NCBI GenBank assembly: GCA_037974335.1
Contig: CM075760.1
Location: 46,396,138-46,460,137, forward strand
Source of the DNA: Prionace glauca
Taxonomy: Eukaryota > Chordata > Chondrichthyes > Carcharhiniformes > Carcharhinidae
Direction of reading: 5' to 3'
DNA: 64,000 nt
Of this stretch, positions 1 to 11,214 are shown one piece after another. The notes under the pieces were generated by a model. The model worked only from the letters and a program-made list of their open reading frames with translations. It searched no databases and was not told where the DNA came from. The position numbers and the translations under genes are program-made. Positions within the stretch are counted from its first letter, which is position 1. Every line of letters starts with the position of its first letter.

Positions 1-400
1 GGATCTCTGATAAAGGTCCCGAGGAATGGTACATTATAATCTTTAGTTTGATCCAGTGGATAGCAAAATATTTCAAAATCAAGAGATTTTAGCTCTCTTG
101 TATTCTTCTCTGATATACTGAGGCTGGGTGGTCAATGTGCCGAAGAATAAATTGGATGAACCCAAGCAGCAGCTTGAGCTAATTAACCGAGGAGAAGCTT
201 GACTCTGACACAGGGTGCTGGCCACTCAGGGGTTAAAAGCCAGGGCTCTGTAATGATTTGTTGCTGGCTGATTACTGAAGACACTCACTCAAGGCAAGAT
301 TCACATGTCCATGTCAGCAAGTGGGACTGTATCTGAGACAAAGTTTTGAGAGCGGAATGCTGTGACTGATTAACACCCAGATAAAGTTGCAAAAGTCATT
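1..400. other. Unannotated flank
   Basis: I see no coding region, RNA gene or recognisable repeat here. The sequence is AT-rich and ordinary. Confidence 0.5.
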
Positions 401-404
401 GTCT

Positions 405-600
405 GATTTGATTTATTATTGTCAATGTATTAACATACAGGGAAAAGTATTGTTTCTTGTGTGCCGTACAGAGAAAGGGTACCTTACGTAGAGGAGAGGA
501 TGCAGAATACACTGTTACAGTCATAAGAGTTAGAATAAAGTTTTAGAAGTGTAGAACGAGTAGAAGATAGAATGAGAGGGTTTGCTGGGCACAGCTTGCA
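405..600. repeat. Unclassified dispersed repeat
   Basis: The stretch from 'ttattattgtcaatgta' through the polypurine part near 545-590 resembles a repeat I know as common in shark genomes. I cannot name its class. It has no open frame or clear terminal repeats. Confidence 0.35.
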
Positions 601-779
601 AGAAGTCGCCACACTTCAGCATCATCTTGGAAATTTCCCTGGATTGATATGCAAACCCCTTTCCTTTAATAATAATTTTAATGTTAATTTAATGTTGTAA
701 AACTTATAATCCAAAGAATCCTGTCCTGCCTTAATTAAGTCTTGTTTGAACATACATTTTCTTTCATGGAGTGTGGGTG

Positions 780-930
780 TCACCGACTAGGCCAGTATTT
801 TTATTGTCTATTCCTAATTATCCTTGAGGTGGTGGTGAGCTGCCCTTCCTGAACCGCTGCAGTCCCTGTGATTTGAGGTACGCTCGCAGTGCTGATAGGG
901 AAGGAATTTACTTAATCATTCTTAGATTGG
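780..930. repeat. Unclassified dispersed repeat fragment
   Basis: The phrase 'gagctgcccttcctgaaccgctgcagtc' is split here only for length; it resembles a motif of a widespread elasmobranch repeat. Only a fragment remains, and the class is unknown. The sequence from 600 to 780 and from 930 to 1110 shows nothing recognisable. Confidence 0.3.
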
Positions 931-1114
931 GGTGACTGAGATTAGTTTTTTACTGATAAGAAAATCAGAGTACAATCAGATAACACAGTGGGAAAGACAT
1001 AAAAAGCTACTCTGGTGTGTTTTAATCAAGCTGATTTTGCATTTATCCAAAATATAACACTGCAGCCTAGTTCAAGGAGTTATTAACACCAGCAGAAACA
1101 AACTCCAACTGTCA

Positions 1115-1440
1115 GAACTGAAATATAGAACATTCACTGAACAGCAGGAGGCCATTCAGCCCATCATGTCTGTGCTGGCTGGAAAAGTATTGTCCAGTTT
1201 TGACCTACTTTGCAGCTCTTGATCTGTCCCTCTGTGTGCTGCAGAATCTGAACTGTGTATCTAAGTTCCTGTTTAATGTGATGAGGGTTTGTGCCTCTCC
1301 TATCCTTTCAGGCAGTGAGTTCCAGATCCCCATGACTCTCGGTGAAATGATTCCTTCACTAACCCTCCTAATCCTTCAATCTTTCATTCATTAGATTTGA
1401 AAATTGAACACATTGTAATGATATTAAAAACTTGCCAACT
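1115..1440 (-). mobile_element. Old CR1-like LINE 3' remnant
   Basis: Read on the minus strand, this has the layout of a decayed CR1 3' end. The text 'aggccattcagcccatca' on plus is the reverse of the conserved tail seen in the younger copies. Plus-strand text such as 'gtgagttccagatccc' matches the reverse of the C-terminal coding part. It is heavily mutated and has no open frame. Confidence 0.4.
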
Positions 1441-1624
1441 GGCTTCAGCTTTCTGCCACAAGATTTATTTGACATATACTTTTATAATTGATTAATCTGG
1501 TGACCAGAACTGTGCTCAGTTCTCTACCTTGCTCTGATTAGCATTTTATAAATATAAACAGAATACGTTGGGTCTGGCAGCATCTGTGTGGAGAAACAGA
1601 GTTAATCTTTTGGATCTAAATGTC

Positions 1625-1958
1625 CAGCCTCCTTCATGGATGTCTGGATGTTGACTCCAAATTCTCTCTGATCCTCTGTAATTCTCAGCATCATCCCCTT
1701 TATTGTTCATTCCCTTGTCTTGTCTAATGTCCCAAATTCATTCTCCCTCACTGCTCCAGATCGAATTCCATGTGCCATTTTTCTGCCCATCTGACCAGCC
1801 CACTGATATCTTCCTGCAGTCCACGGCTTTCTTCTGGATTGTTAAACACAAATACAATTGTTGTATCATCTGCAAACTGAATCATGAACCTTACATTTAA
1901 GTCTAAGTTATTGATATATACCACAAAACTGTGGAACCTCATTGGTAACCAGACACTA
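1625..1958 (-). repeat. ZNF 3' flank with LINE RT relic, duplicated at 10204-10560
   Basis: This lies just downstream of the zinc-finger gene at 1960-3106. It matches the flank of the broken copy at 10204-10560 in inverted orientation. A short frame at 1748-1942 (minus) contains INNLDLN and FADDTT, relics of LINE reverse transcriptase that became 3' UTR sequence before the duplication. No separate gene is indicated. Confidence 0.6.
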
Positions 1959-1959
1959 T

Positions 1960-3106
1960 TCAGTCCTGGATGTGATTAACAGCAGCAATAACAGCAGAAT
2001 CCAACCCCTGCTGTCGCCTGTGAACTTGCTGATGTTTCAGCAGGTTGCTTGACTGAGCGAATCCCTTCCCACACATGGAACAGTTGAACGGTCTTTCCCC
2101 AGTGTGAACTCGCTGGTGTTTCAGAAGATTCTGCTTACTTTTAAATCTCTTCTCACAATCAGAACATTCAAAAGGTCTCTGATCAGTGTGAACAAGTTGG
2201 TGTGTAGTCAGGTGGGATGACTGAGTGAATCTCTTGCTGCACAGGAGGCAAGTGTAAGGTCTCTCTCCAGTGTGAACTCGCCGGTGTATCAGAAGGTCGG
2301 ATGTGTCAATGAATTCCTGACAACACACAGGGCAGGTGAACGGCCTCTCCCCAGTGTGAACTCGACGGTGTCTCAGAAGGTGGGCTAATCGAGTGAATCC
2401 CTTCCCACAGAGAGAACAGGTGAATGGCCTCTCCCCAGTGTGAGTGCGCTGGTGTTTCAGAAGATCCTTTTTGCTTTTAAATGTTTTCTCACATTCAGAA
2501 CAATTGATTGGTCTCTGATCAGTGTGAACAAATCGGTGTTTCAGGAGCTGCGATGAACAAGTGAATCCCTTTCCACACATGGGGCAGATGAACGGCCTCT
2601 CCCCAGTGTGAGTGCGTTGGTGAATCAATAAATCCTTTCTGCTTTTAAAGTTCTTCTCACAGTCAGAACATTTAAATGGTCTCTGATCAGTGTGAACACT
2701 TTGGTGTGTCAGGAGGTGGGAAGACTGAGTGAATCCCTTACCACACGTTGCAGATGAACGGCCTCTCCCCAGTGTGAGTGCGTTGGTGAATCAATAAATC
2801 CTTTCTGCTTTTAAAGCTCTTCTCACAATCAGAACATTTAAATGGTCTCTGATCAGAGTGAACCTGGTGGTGATTCCGGAGGTTTGATAAGGCATTAAAT
2901 CCCTTCCCACACTGAAGACAGGTGAATGGCCTCTCACCAGTATGGACGTGCTGGTGTGTGTACAGGCTGGATGACTGAGTGAATCCCTTCCCACACACAG
3001 AGCAGGTGAATGGTCTCTCCCCAGTGTGAATACGTCGATGGGTTTCCAATTCAGATGGGTAATTGAATCCCGTCCCACAGTCCGCACATTTCCATGGTTT
3101 CTCCAT
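1960..3106 (-). CDS. C2H2 zinc-finger gene, 14 fingers, frameshifted
   Basis: This is a tandem-array C2H2 zinc-finger protein, probably a nuclear DNA-binding regulator. It starts at ATG 3106 (MEKPWKC) and has about fourteen fingers, most of them CxxC-x12-HxxxH. Linkers are TGERPF, with TDQRPF or SDQRPF before four fingers that share a CEK.FKS core. The protein ends [19 protein letters not shown] at the stop at 1960. A 2-base deletion in the fifth finger (near 2750) shifts the frame and splits it into 3106-2738 and 2628-1960 frames; it could be a real mutation or an assembly error. There is no KRAB, SCAN or BTB domain in this exon. It is divergent from the 5459-6076 gene and probably shares its promoter. 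Seen: fingers and frameshift. Inferred: DNA target and activity. Confidence 0.8.
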
Positions 3107-3159
3107 TATTATTGACAGGCTATTGGGCGTAGGTGGAATGCAGATTTGAGCTCACTATC

Positions 3160-3235
3160 AGATCAGCCATGATGTCATTAAATGGTGGAACTGGCCTGTG
3201 GGGCCGAATGGCCTATTGCTGCTCCTTGTTCACAT
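3160..3235 (+). mobile_element. CR1-type LINE tail fragment
   Basis: The sequence 'gatcagccatgatgtcatt' followed by 'gggccgaatggcc' and 'tgctgctcct' matches the terminal part of the CR1 subfamily seen at 17120-17210. It is a solo 3' tail next to the start of the zinc-finger exon. Confidence 0.55.
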
Positions 3236-4170
3236 GGTGCAGGTGTCCTCATGACTTGCCAGGTTATACAATCAGTTGAAACCAGGTTCACACAAAGAAC
3301 ACGAGTACAGTGTCTAGCTGATGTAAATGTGTTTTTTTTCACACTGTGTAACTGGTTAAAATTCTGTTCCAGCTGTGGAAAAATAACAGATGTCTGTGTC
3401 TCGGGGCTTTTCCAGTCACAATGATGTTGAATAATTTCCCAAAGACAAAATAGGCAAACATTTCTCCTTCCACATTCATAGGCCTTTGATATTCAGATTC
3501 TGAAGAATTGTGTGACAGTGTCAGATCCCAAGACGTTTGGTTTGAATCGCCCGTATGCAGATATTCTGGAAAAGGAGTTTACATTGAATTACTTTGAATA
3601 TAAAAGACACAAATAAACCATTCAGTTTAATCCTTTATATATGACACAGCTTCTCCCATCCCATATATCTTATCACAGCCTTTCAGTTGATTTTTCTATT
3701 TCTTTTTCTCTTGTGTGCTTCTCCCATTTCCTTTTGAAACAATCTCAGCACTTTCCTCAACTCATTTCTGTGGGAATTCTCAACCTGTGAGTGAACAAAT
3801 TTGTCCTTATTGCCTTCCTGGATTTATTAGTAACTATCTAGTATTTATGACTCTTTGTTTATTGATTGCTCCTCTTTTTAGATTCTGTCACAAGTGGAAG
3901 CATTCTTTCCACATTTCCCCTGTTCAAGGCTCTGGTAATTATAAAGACTTGTATCAGGTCACTGCTCTACAGAAAAAAAACTTCAATCCATTTAATTTTT
4001 CCTGAAAGCTGTAATCTCTGTTTACAAAAACCATCACAACCAATGCAGAATATAAATTAGAGAGAGACAAATATTTCTATTGGGGTTGAGTTTTCTGTGT
4101 AAATCGTCAACTTGTATGTAAAAACAGTTTTAAAAATCAGCCCACAATAGAAACGCTGAACAGACAATTC
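3236..4170. other. Probable intron of the minus zinc-finger gene
   Basis: No coding sequence is visible. The part at 3330-3500 resembles 13670-13860, suggesting shared intron or flank sequence among the zinc-finger units. The stretch 3600-4060 is AT-rich and shows nothing recognisable. Confidence 0.45.
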
Positions 4171-4548
4171 TCTTTCCTCCACTCCCAGTTTTCTCCCTCC
4201 CTCTCCTCTGTCTAGGTTCAGTTCTCCAGCTCCTGTCTGCAGACTGGGTCTTACTGGGGATGTTGGGGCCTCCAGCGGGTGTTTGTGAATCCTCCCCGCC
4301 CACCTCCCAGGATTTCCTTCCTTCCCAGAGATCAGAGTCCTCATTGATTTGAGGCCAAAGTGTAACCTCTTATTTACTGACCCCCTCCCCCATCCTCTGA
4401 TGTGAACCATCCTTCAGTGTCTAAGCCAGGATGGGGCCGTTAACCTGGGTCTGTTCCCGGGAGGGAGAAGCCCCGCAGCTGCAAACCAGGGAGCTGACAA
4501 TGATTCTGAAGGGTTTGCGGATCCACAAAGTGTTTCCAGACCCTCCCC
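4171..4548 (-). repeat. Left arm of head-to-head inverted repeat (ZNF 5' exon)
   Basis: Read on the minus strand, this arm is nearly the same as 4838-5235 on plus, including 'acactttgtggatccgca', 'ggatggttcacatcagagg' and 'gacaggagctggagaact'. It should be the untranslated first exon of the minus zinc-finger gene. The homology stops just before the position of the splice donor used by the plus copy, so the minus gene must splice differently or has lost this donor. Confidence 0.75.
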
Positions 4549-4837
4549 AATATCCAGCCGCCGTTTCCAGTGCCTCCCCCTCCGCTGCTGCAATGTTCGC
4601 TCCGCATTCACCGGGTTTCTTCGGAGTGTTGGTCTCCAGCTCCGCCCCTCATTCACTCCGATTGGTTGGAGGACCAGCCGCTCCCGCTCCGTACTCCAGC
4701 CCCGCCCCCTCTTCCTATTGGCCCAGAGCTGCCGTCAATCAGTCCCCGGGCATTGTGATGTGGAGCATGCGCAGTGTCACTGCTGTCCTTGGCGCTTGTT
4801 CGTCCCGGAGAAGCGGAGTCAGCGTTAGGCGGTGGCT
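4549..4837. promoter_or_regulatory. Bidirectional CpG-rich promoter
   Basis: This GC- and CpG-rich spacer separates the two inverted arms. It has inverted CCAAT boxes (ATTGG near 4663 and 4717), GC boxes (near 4640 and 4697) and an NRF1-like GCATGCGCA at 4765-4773, with no TATA box. Such motifs are typical of housekeeping-like bidirectional promoters. It most likely drives both zinc-finger genes. Confidence 0.65.
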
Positions 4838-5240
4838 GGGAGGGTCTGGAAACACTTTGTGGATCCGCAAACCCTTCAGAATCATTGTCAGCTCCCTGGT
4901 TTGCAGCTTCGGCGCTTCTCCCTCCCTCCCTCCCGGGAACAGGCCCAGGTTAACGGCCCCATCCTGGCTCAGACACTGGAGGATGGTTCACATCAGAGGA
5001 TGGGGAAGGGGGACAGTAAATAAGAGGTTACACTTTGGCCTCAAATCAATGAGGACTCTGATCTCTGGGAAGGAACAAAACCCTGGGAGGTGGGCGGGGG
5101 GGATTCACAAACATCCGCTGGAGGCCCCAACACCCCAATAAGACCCATTGGTTTTATTGTCAGTCTGCAGACAGGAGCTGGAGAACTGAACCCAGACAGA
5201 GGAGAGGGAGGGAGAAAACTGGGAGTGGAGGAAAGAAATG
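4838..5240 (+). other. Non-coding first exon of the plus zinc-finger gene (right arm)
   Basis: This is the right arm of the inverted repeat. It ends at a good splice donor, AAATG|GTGAGA with GT at 5241. A matching acceptor lies at 5356-5357 (ttcacag). The open frame running through the arm is an effect of high GC content, since both arms translate similarly only because they are duplicates. A poly-G tract follows at 5271-5291. Confidence 0.6.
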
Positions 5241-5458
5241 GTGAGATGGATTTGGATTTCAACCCAAGGAGCGGGGGGGGGGGGGGGGGGGGAGTGTTTG
5301 ACAGGGATTTACACTTTTTACAGTTCTTTCACACTTGTTTCCTGTTCCATTTCACAGGGATTCGATGGAGAGATTTGCAGTCAGAAATTTTAAACCGAAT
5401 TTCATGAAACGACAGATTGCTTGATTTATTCTCACCTGACTGTCATCAGAATTTGAAC

Positions 5459-6076
5459 ATGGAGCCAAATAGCACCACTCACACGAGCGAGAAACCGTAC
5501 ACCTGTTCTGTTTGTGGACGAGGCTTTAGCCATTCATCCGGCTTGTCCAGACACAAACGCAGTCACAGCATGGGGAAACCATGGAAATGTGGGGAATGTG
5601 AGAAGAAATTCAATTACCCATCGGAGCTGGAAACTCATCAACGCAGTCACACTGGTGAGAGGCCATTCTCGTGCTCCGTGTGTGGGAGGGGATTCACTGC
5701 ATTATTCATCCTCCAGTCACACCAGCGAATTCACACACAAGAGAAGCCATTCAGCTGCACATTCTGTGGAAAGAAGTTCAGGCAATTGTTTGCCCTCACT
5801 GTCCACCAGCGAGGTCACACTGGGGAGAGACCATTCACCTGCTCCCTGTGTGGGAATGGATTCACTCAATCATCTCAACTGTTGATACACCGGCGAGTTC
5901 ACACTGGTGAAAGGCCATTCACTTGTTCTGTGTGTGAGAAGAGATTTGCTCAGTCGGCTGCCTTGATGACACACCAGCGAGTTCACACTGGTGAGAGGCC
6001 ATTCAGTTGCTCTGAGTGTGGGAAGAGGTTCATTCAGTTAGCCAACCTGCTGACACATGGACGAGTTCACAAGTGA
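5459..6076 (+). CDS. C2H2 zinc-finger protein, 7 fingers
   Basis: The coding exon follows an acceptor at 5357. The first in-frame ATG is at 5459 ([16 protein letters not shown]); a longer reading from 5417 would need a TTG start. It encodes about 205 residues with seven C2H2 fingers, mostly joined by TGERPF linkers and ending GRVHK. The second finger begins MGKPWKC or equivalent, the same N-terminal finger type as in the other two genes, so all three are paralogues. No effector domain is visible. It probably binds DNA in the nucleus. A poly(A) signal AATAAA follows at 6152. Seen: frame, fingers, splice sites. Inferred: expression. Confidence 0.85.
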   Translation: MEPNSTTHTSEKPYTCSVCGRGFSHSSGLSRHKRSHSMGKPWKCGECEKKFNYPSELETHQRSHTGERPFSCSVCGRGFTALFILQSHQRIHTQEKPFSCTFCGKKFRQLFALTVHQRGHTGERPFTCSLCGNGFTQSSQLLIHRRVHTGERPFTCSVCEKRFAQSAALMTHQRVHTGERPFSCSECGKRFIQLANLLTHGRVHK

Positions 6077-6151
6077 CTGCAGAAGTAATGCTGCTATTAA
6101 TCACACTGAACCATGCTCATTCTGATCATTTGAGTTTGTTTATTTATATAT

Positions 6152-6157
6152 AATAAA
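6152..6157 (+). terminator. Poly(A) signal AATAAA
   Basis: A canonical AATAAA lies 76 bases after the stop of the 7-finger gene, within an AT-rich 3' flank. Confidence 0.55.
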
Positions 6158-6365
6158 AATCTCATGTACATGAGACATAGATGTAAATCATATACACATA
6201 CCTAGAGATATACATGGTGGCATTGTGGTAATGCCACTGGAACAATAATCCGAAGGCCCAGACTAATTCTCTGGTGCCATGGGTTCAAATCCCACAATCA
6301 AAAGTGGCAGAATTTCAATTCAGTTACTAATTCTGGAATATAAAACTAGTCCATTTAACAGCTAT

Positions 6366-6530
6366 TGATCTTGTTGTCAGTCTGCAAACAGGAGCCTGGA
6401 GAACTGAACCCAGACAGAAGAGAGGGAGGGAGAAAACAGAGTGTAGGAAAGAAATGGTGAGATCGGTTTAGATTTCAGCCCAGGAAGGAGGGAAAGGCTG
6501 TGGGATGGGGATTTATAGATGTGGGGGAAC
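6366..6530 (+). repeat. Third partial copy of the ZNF 5' exon
   Basis: The text 'tctgcaaacaggagcc' through 'gaaatggtgagatcgg' repeats the 3' end of the plus first exon and its splice donor. It has no following finger exon. It is a truncated relic of another zinc-finger unit. Confidence 0.65.
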
Positions 6531-6544
6531 ACAGAGAGCAAAAC

Positions 6545-6843
6545 ATGTTCCATATATCTGAGCTGGATTTATCTCTAATGAATCATTTTAAAATCCCAAA
6601 TGCATGTAAGTTCCTTTTGAATGGCTTTCCTTCTCCCTGTCTCCTCCATCCTCACCTCCAACAAGTGTGAGGAGCACATGGAGCTTTTTCATCACTGAGA
6701 TTGAGACAATCCCTTCAGCTGCCTCTGCTGCTTTCCTTCCTTCCACCAACTCACCAAGACAGATTCTGTTTAAAACTCCCCCTTGTCTGAGACCTGAACC
6801 CACATCTGACTCAAGATAAATCCAGATCAGACATATGGAACAT
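6545..6843. mobile_element. MITE-like element with about 30-bp inverted ends
   Basis: The ends, 6547-6574 and 6814-6841, are inverted repeats matching at 26 of 28 positions ('gttccatatatctgagct' on the left). They enclose about 240 bases with no coding potential. The structure fits a non-autonomous DNA transposon, but I see no certain target duplication and only one copy in the window. Confidence 0.35.
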
Positions 6844-6954
6844 CTTTCTCTAGTTTCTTTCCTATCTCCGCTGTTGCCCTCTCAGGTCTCATCTTATCCA
6901 TGAGACCATCTCCTGCACCGTCAACTGTATTCCCTGTAAACTACCGAAGAACGT

Positions 6955-7590
6955 ACACAAATATGAACAGAGGAATTTGGAGCAGGCCATTCAGCCCATC
7001 AAATATATTGCACAATTCTGTAACATCATTATTGATCTGATTGCAGCCTCAACCCCACTTTCCTCTTTAACCCCTAAAACTCTTGATTCCCTTGTCAATC
7101 AAGCATCTATTTAACTCAACCTTTCAAAATATTCAGTAACTGTGCCTTCACTGCTCTCCAGGGAAGAGGATTCCACAGAGTAATGACTCTCAGAGGAAAC
7201 ATTTCTCCTCCTCTCTATCTTAAATTCTGGACCCAGTGTTTTTAGCCTAACGCCCCAAGTCCTTGTCTCTTATGAAGGGGAAGACACCTCCTGAGCATAT
7301 ACACTGTCAAGTCCCCTCACGATCTTAAACATTTCAATAAGATTGACTCATTCTTCTGAACTTCAATAGATACAAGCCCAATCTGTCTCATATTTCCTCT
7401 GACACACTCCCTCATCCCAGAAATCAGTCGATTGAACTATCTCCTAACTATGTTTCTAATATAACTATATCCTATCATAAGTAAGGACATCAAAACTGTA
7501 CAGTATTCCAGATGTGGCCTTGCCAACACCCTCTACAACTGGCAGTATAACATCCCTGTTTTCACATCCTGTTCCCCTTGCAATAAAGAA
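6955..7590 (-). mobile_element. Old CR1-like LINE 3' part
   Basis: On plus it begins with a reversed tail ('ggagcaggccattcagcc') and continues with reversed C-terminal coding text ('ttccagatgtggccttgcc' matches the HLEYC-like block). It is strongly degraded and has no long frame. Confidence 0.55.
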
Positions 7591-7601
7591 CACTTGTTAA
7601 T

Positions 7602-9415
7602 CATGTGGAGACAGGGGGGATCCCAGAGGACTGGAAAGTAGCTAATGTGACACTGCTGTTTAGGAAGGGAGTGAGGCAGCAGATGGAAAATTATAGGATG
7701 GTTAGCCTAACTTCGGTCATTGACAAGATTTTAGAGTCAATTATTAATGATGAGATCATGGAGCACTTGGAAGTGCCTGATAAGATAGGACTGAGTGAGC
7801 ACGGCTTCGTCAATAAGAACATAAGAAATAGGAGCAGGAGTAGGCCATCTAGCCCCTCGAGCCTGCCCCGCCATTCAATAAGATCATGGCTGATCTGTCG
7901 TGTCTCAGTTCCACATTCCCGCCCTCTCCCCATAACCCTTAATCCCCTCTCTTATCAAAAACCCATCAACCCGCGTCTTAAAAATATTTAGCGAGGCAGC
8001 CTCCACCACTTCAACGGGCAGAGAATTCCAGAGATTCACCACCCTTTGAGTGAAGAAATTCCTCCTCAACTCCGTTCTAAACCGCGCCCCCCCCCCTTTA
8101 TCTTGAGGCTGTGCCCCCTCGTCCTACTATCCTTTCTGAGCGGGAAGAGCCTCTCCACCTCTATCCTATCCATCCCATTCATTATCTTATACGTCTCAAT
8201 GAGATCTCCCCTCATTCTTCTAAACTCTAATGAGCACAAGCCTAGTTTATTCAGCCTCTCATAGCTCAAACCCCTCAACTCCGGTATCAGCCTAGTAAAC
8301 CTCCTCTGCACTCCCTCCAAGGCCAAGATATCCTTGCATAAGTACAGCGCCCAAAACTGCACACAGTACTCCAGCTGCGGCCTCACCAATGCCCTATACA
8401 GCCGCAGCAAGGGGGAGTCATGTCTGACAGATCTGTTCTGAGTTCTTTGAGGAGGTAACAAGGAAGTTCGATAAAGGAGAACGAGTGGATGTTATTTACT
8501 TAGATTTCCAGAAAGCCTTTGACAAGGTGCTGCAAAGGAGACTGTTAAATAAATTAAGAGTCCATGGTGTTAAGTGTAAGATCCTGGCATGGATAAAGGA
8601 TTGGTTGACTGGCAGAGGCAGAGAGTGAGGATAAAAGGGGTCTTTTTCAGTATGGCAGCTGGTGACTAGTGGTGTGCCTCAGGTTGATGCTGGGACCACA
8701 TTTTTTCACAATATAACAATTTGAAATCACTGTGACTAAGTTTGCAAATGATACAAAGATATGTAGAGGGATAGGTAGTATTGAGGAAGCAGGGGATGGC
8801 AGAACAACTTGGATGAGTTTCGAGAGTGGGCAAAGAAGTGGCTGATGGATTACAATGTGGAAAAGTGTGAGGTTATTCACTTTGGAAGGATGAATGGAGA
8901 CTTTTCTAAACAGGGAAATGCTTAGGAAATCAGAAGCACAAAGGGATTTGGGAGTTTTGTTCAAGATTCTCTTTCGGTTAGCATGCAGTTTCAGTCGGTA
9001 GTTAGGAAAGTAAATGCAATGTTAGCATTCATGTTGAGAGGGTTAGAATTCAAGAGCAGGGATGTACTTCTGAGGCTGTATAAAGCTCTGGTCAGACCCC
9101 ATTTGGAGTATTGTGAGCAGTTTTGGTCCCCATATCTCAGGAAGGATCTGCTGGTCTTGGAAAGGGTCCAGAGGAGGTTCACAAGAATGATCCCTGGAAT
9201 GAAGAGCTTGTTGTATGAGCTAGAGTTGAGAAGGATGAGGGGAGGTCTTACTGAAACTAACAGGTACTGCGAGGCCTGGATAGAGTGGATGCAGAAAGGA
9301 TGTTTCATTCGTAGGAAAAACTAGAACCAGAGGGCACCATCTCAGAATAAAGAGATGATCCTTTAAAACAAAGATGAAGAGGAATTTTTTCAGCCAGAGA
9401 GTGGTGAATCTGTGA
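7602..9415 (+). mobile_element. Degraded CR1 LINE, split by a younger LINE
   Basis: The left piece (7602-7814) encodes reverse-transcriptase text such as GGIPEDWKVANV and SEHGFV. The right piece (8413-9415) resumes with the match to 'DFQKAFDK' and then RPHLEYC near 9095 and ERVQRRFTRMIPGM. The two pieces join in register around 7815-8412, which holds a younger insertion. Several stops and frameshifts show that it is dead. Confidence 0.8.
7815..8412 (-). mobile_element. Nested CR1 LINE 3' end (TTATGTTC-tail subfamily)
   Basis: This 5'-truncated copy begins on plus with 'aagaacataagaaatagg', the reverse of the tail. Its minus frame (8461-8066) includes LVRPQLEYCVQFW and RRMRGDLIETYKIMNGMDR, the C-terminal domain of CR1 ORF2. 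It is very similar to the copy at 16680-17214. It sits inside the older plus-strand LINE, so it is the later insertion. Confidence 0.85.
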
Positions 9416-9417
9416 AC

Positions 9418-10203
<786 letters not shown>

Positions 10204-10560
10204 ATGATGCCGACATGCCTGTTTCCAGTGATGTTCCACAGTTTTCTCTAGTGTGTCAATAATTTAGACTTAACTGTATGGAAAATGATTACTAAGTTTG
10301 TATGATACAAAAGTTGCTGACATGGTTGACAATGAGGAATAATTGTGGACAGCAGGAAGATACTAATGGACTGGGGGGGTGGGGTTAGTCGACACAAAAT
10401 TAGCAAGTAGAATTCAATCTGGATCAATGAGAGAGATTGAATTTGGGAGAGTAAACAAGACAAGGGAATGAACAATACATGGGATGATGTTGAGAATTTT
10501 ATAGAGGAACTTTGGAGTGCATATCCACTGATTCCTGAAAATGGTTGCATATGAGATCAG
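10204..10560 (+). repeat. Duplicated ZNF 3' flank
   Basis: This matches 1625-1958 in inverted orientation and includes the same LINE reverse-transcriptase relic. It contains no gene. Confidence 0.55.
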
Positions 10561-11214
10561 ATGGTCAAGAAGGCATTTGGGACACTTCCCTGTCTGAGGC
10601 CTGGAATGAAAGAGCAGGGAGATTATGTTCGGACTTGATAAAAGATGAGTTCGAACATAGCTGAGTACTGAGCACAGTCCCGGTCACTGCATCATCTAAC
10701 TATAGAGTAAGACATGATTCATTAATTTGTATCAAACTGATAATTTATCAGAGTGCAATCAATGTTTAATTGATCAAATCTAGGAGATAAATAATTATAA
10801 GGTGACTTCAGGAAAATGGAAAAGGCTGATTAGTGACTGACTGAAAAATCTTTATTTATTTTAGTCTTGAGTTTACTTTTCATAGAACCCCTACAGTGCA
10901 GGAGGAGGCATTCAGCCCATCAAGTCTGCACTGACTCTCAGACAGAGTCTCTAGAGAAGTTGGATTCTGCTTTTGTTGCTGCTGTTGATCATATTTAGGA
11001 TTGAATCATATTCATTCTGACTTTTTTTTATTGCTGATAAACTCCAGCCACATTACAGGAGTTAATATTTTAATACATCAAATAAATCAGCTTCTTTTCA
11101 AACAAACAACATTTCGTGTGGTTCATCTCTAAGATATGAACATTTTCCCTTAAATCTGCTCTGGAAATGTCTTTAACAGATGATCAACAATTAAATATGT
11201 CGCATCAAATAACT
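10561..11214. other. Mixed repeat relics, no gene
   Basis: A reversed SINE or LINE tail lies at about 10880-10950 ('acagtgcaggaggaggc'). A short piece resembling the zinc-finger gene 3' end ('ttgttgctgctgttgatc') lies at 10970-11020. Nothing else is recognisable. Confidence 0.4.

Noticed and set aside
4431-5141. A 236-codon plus frame across the CpG region
   Set aside because: It results from GC-rich inverted repeats. Both arms give similar peptides only because they are duplicates, and it crosses the promoter.
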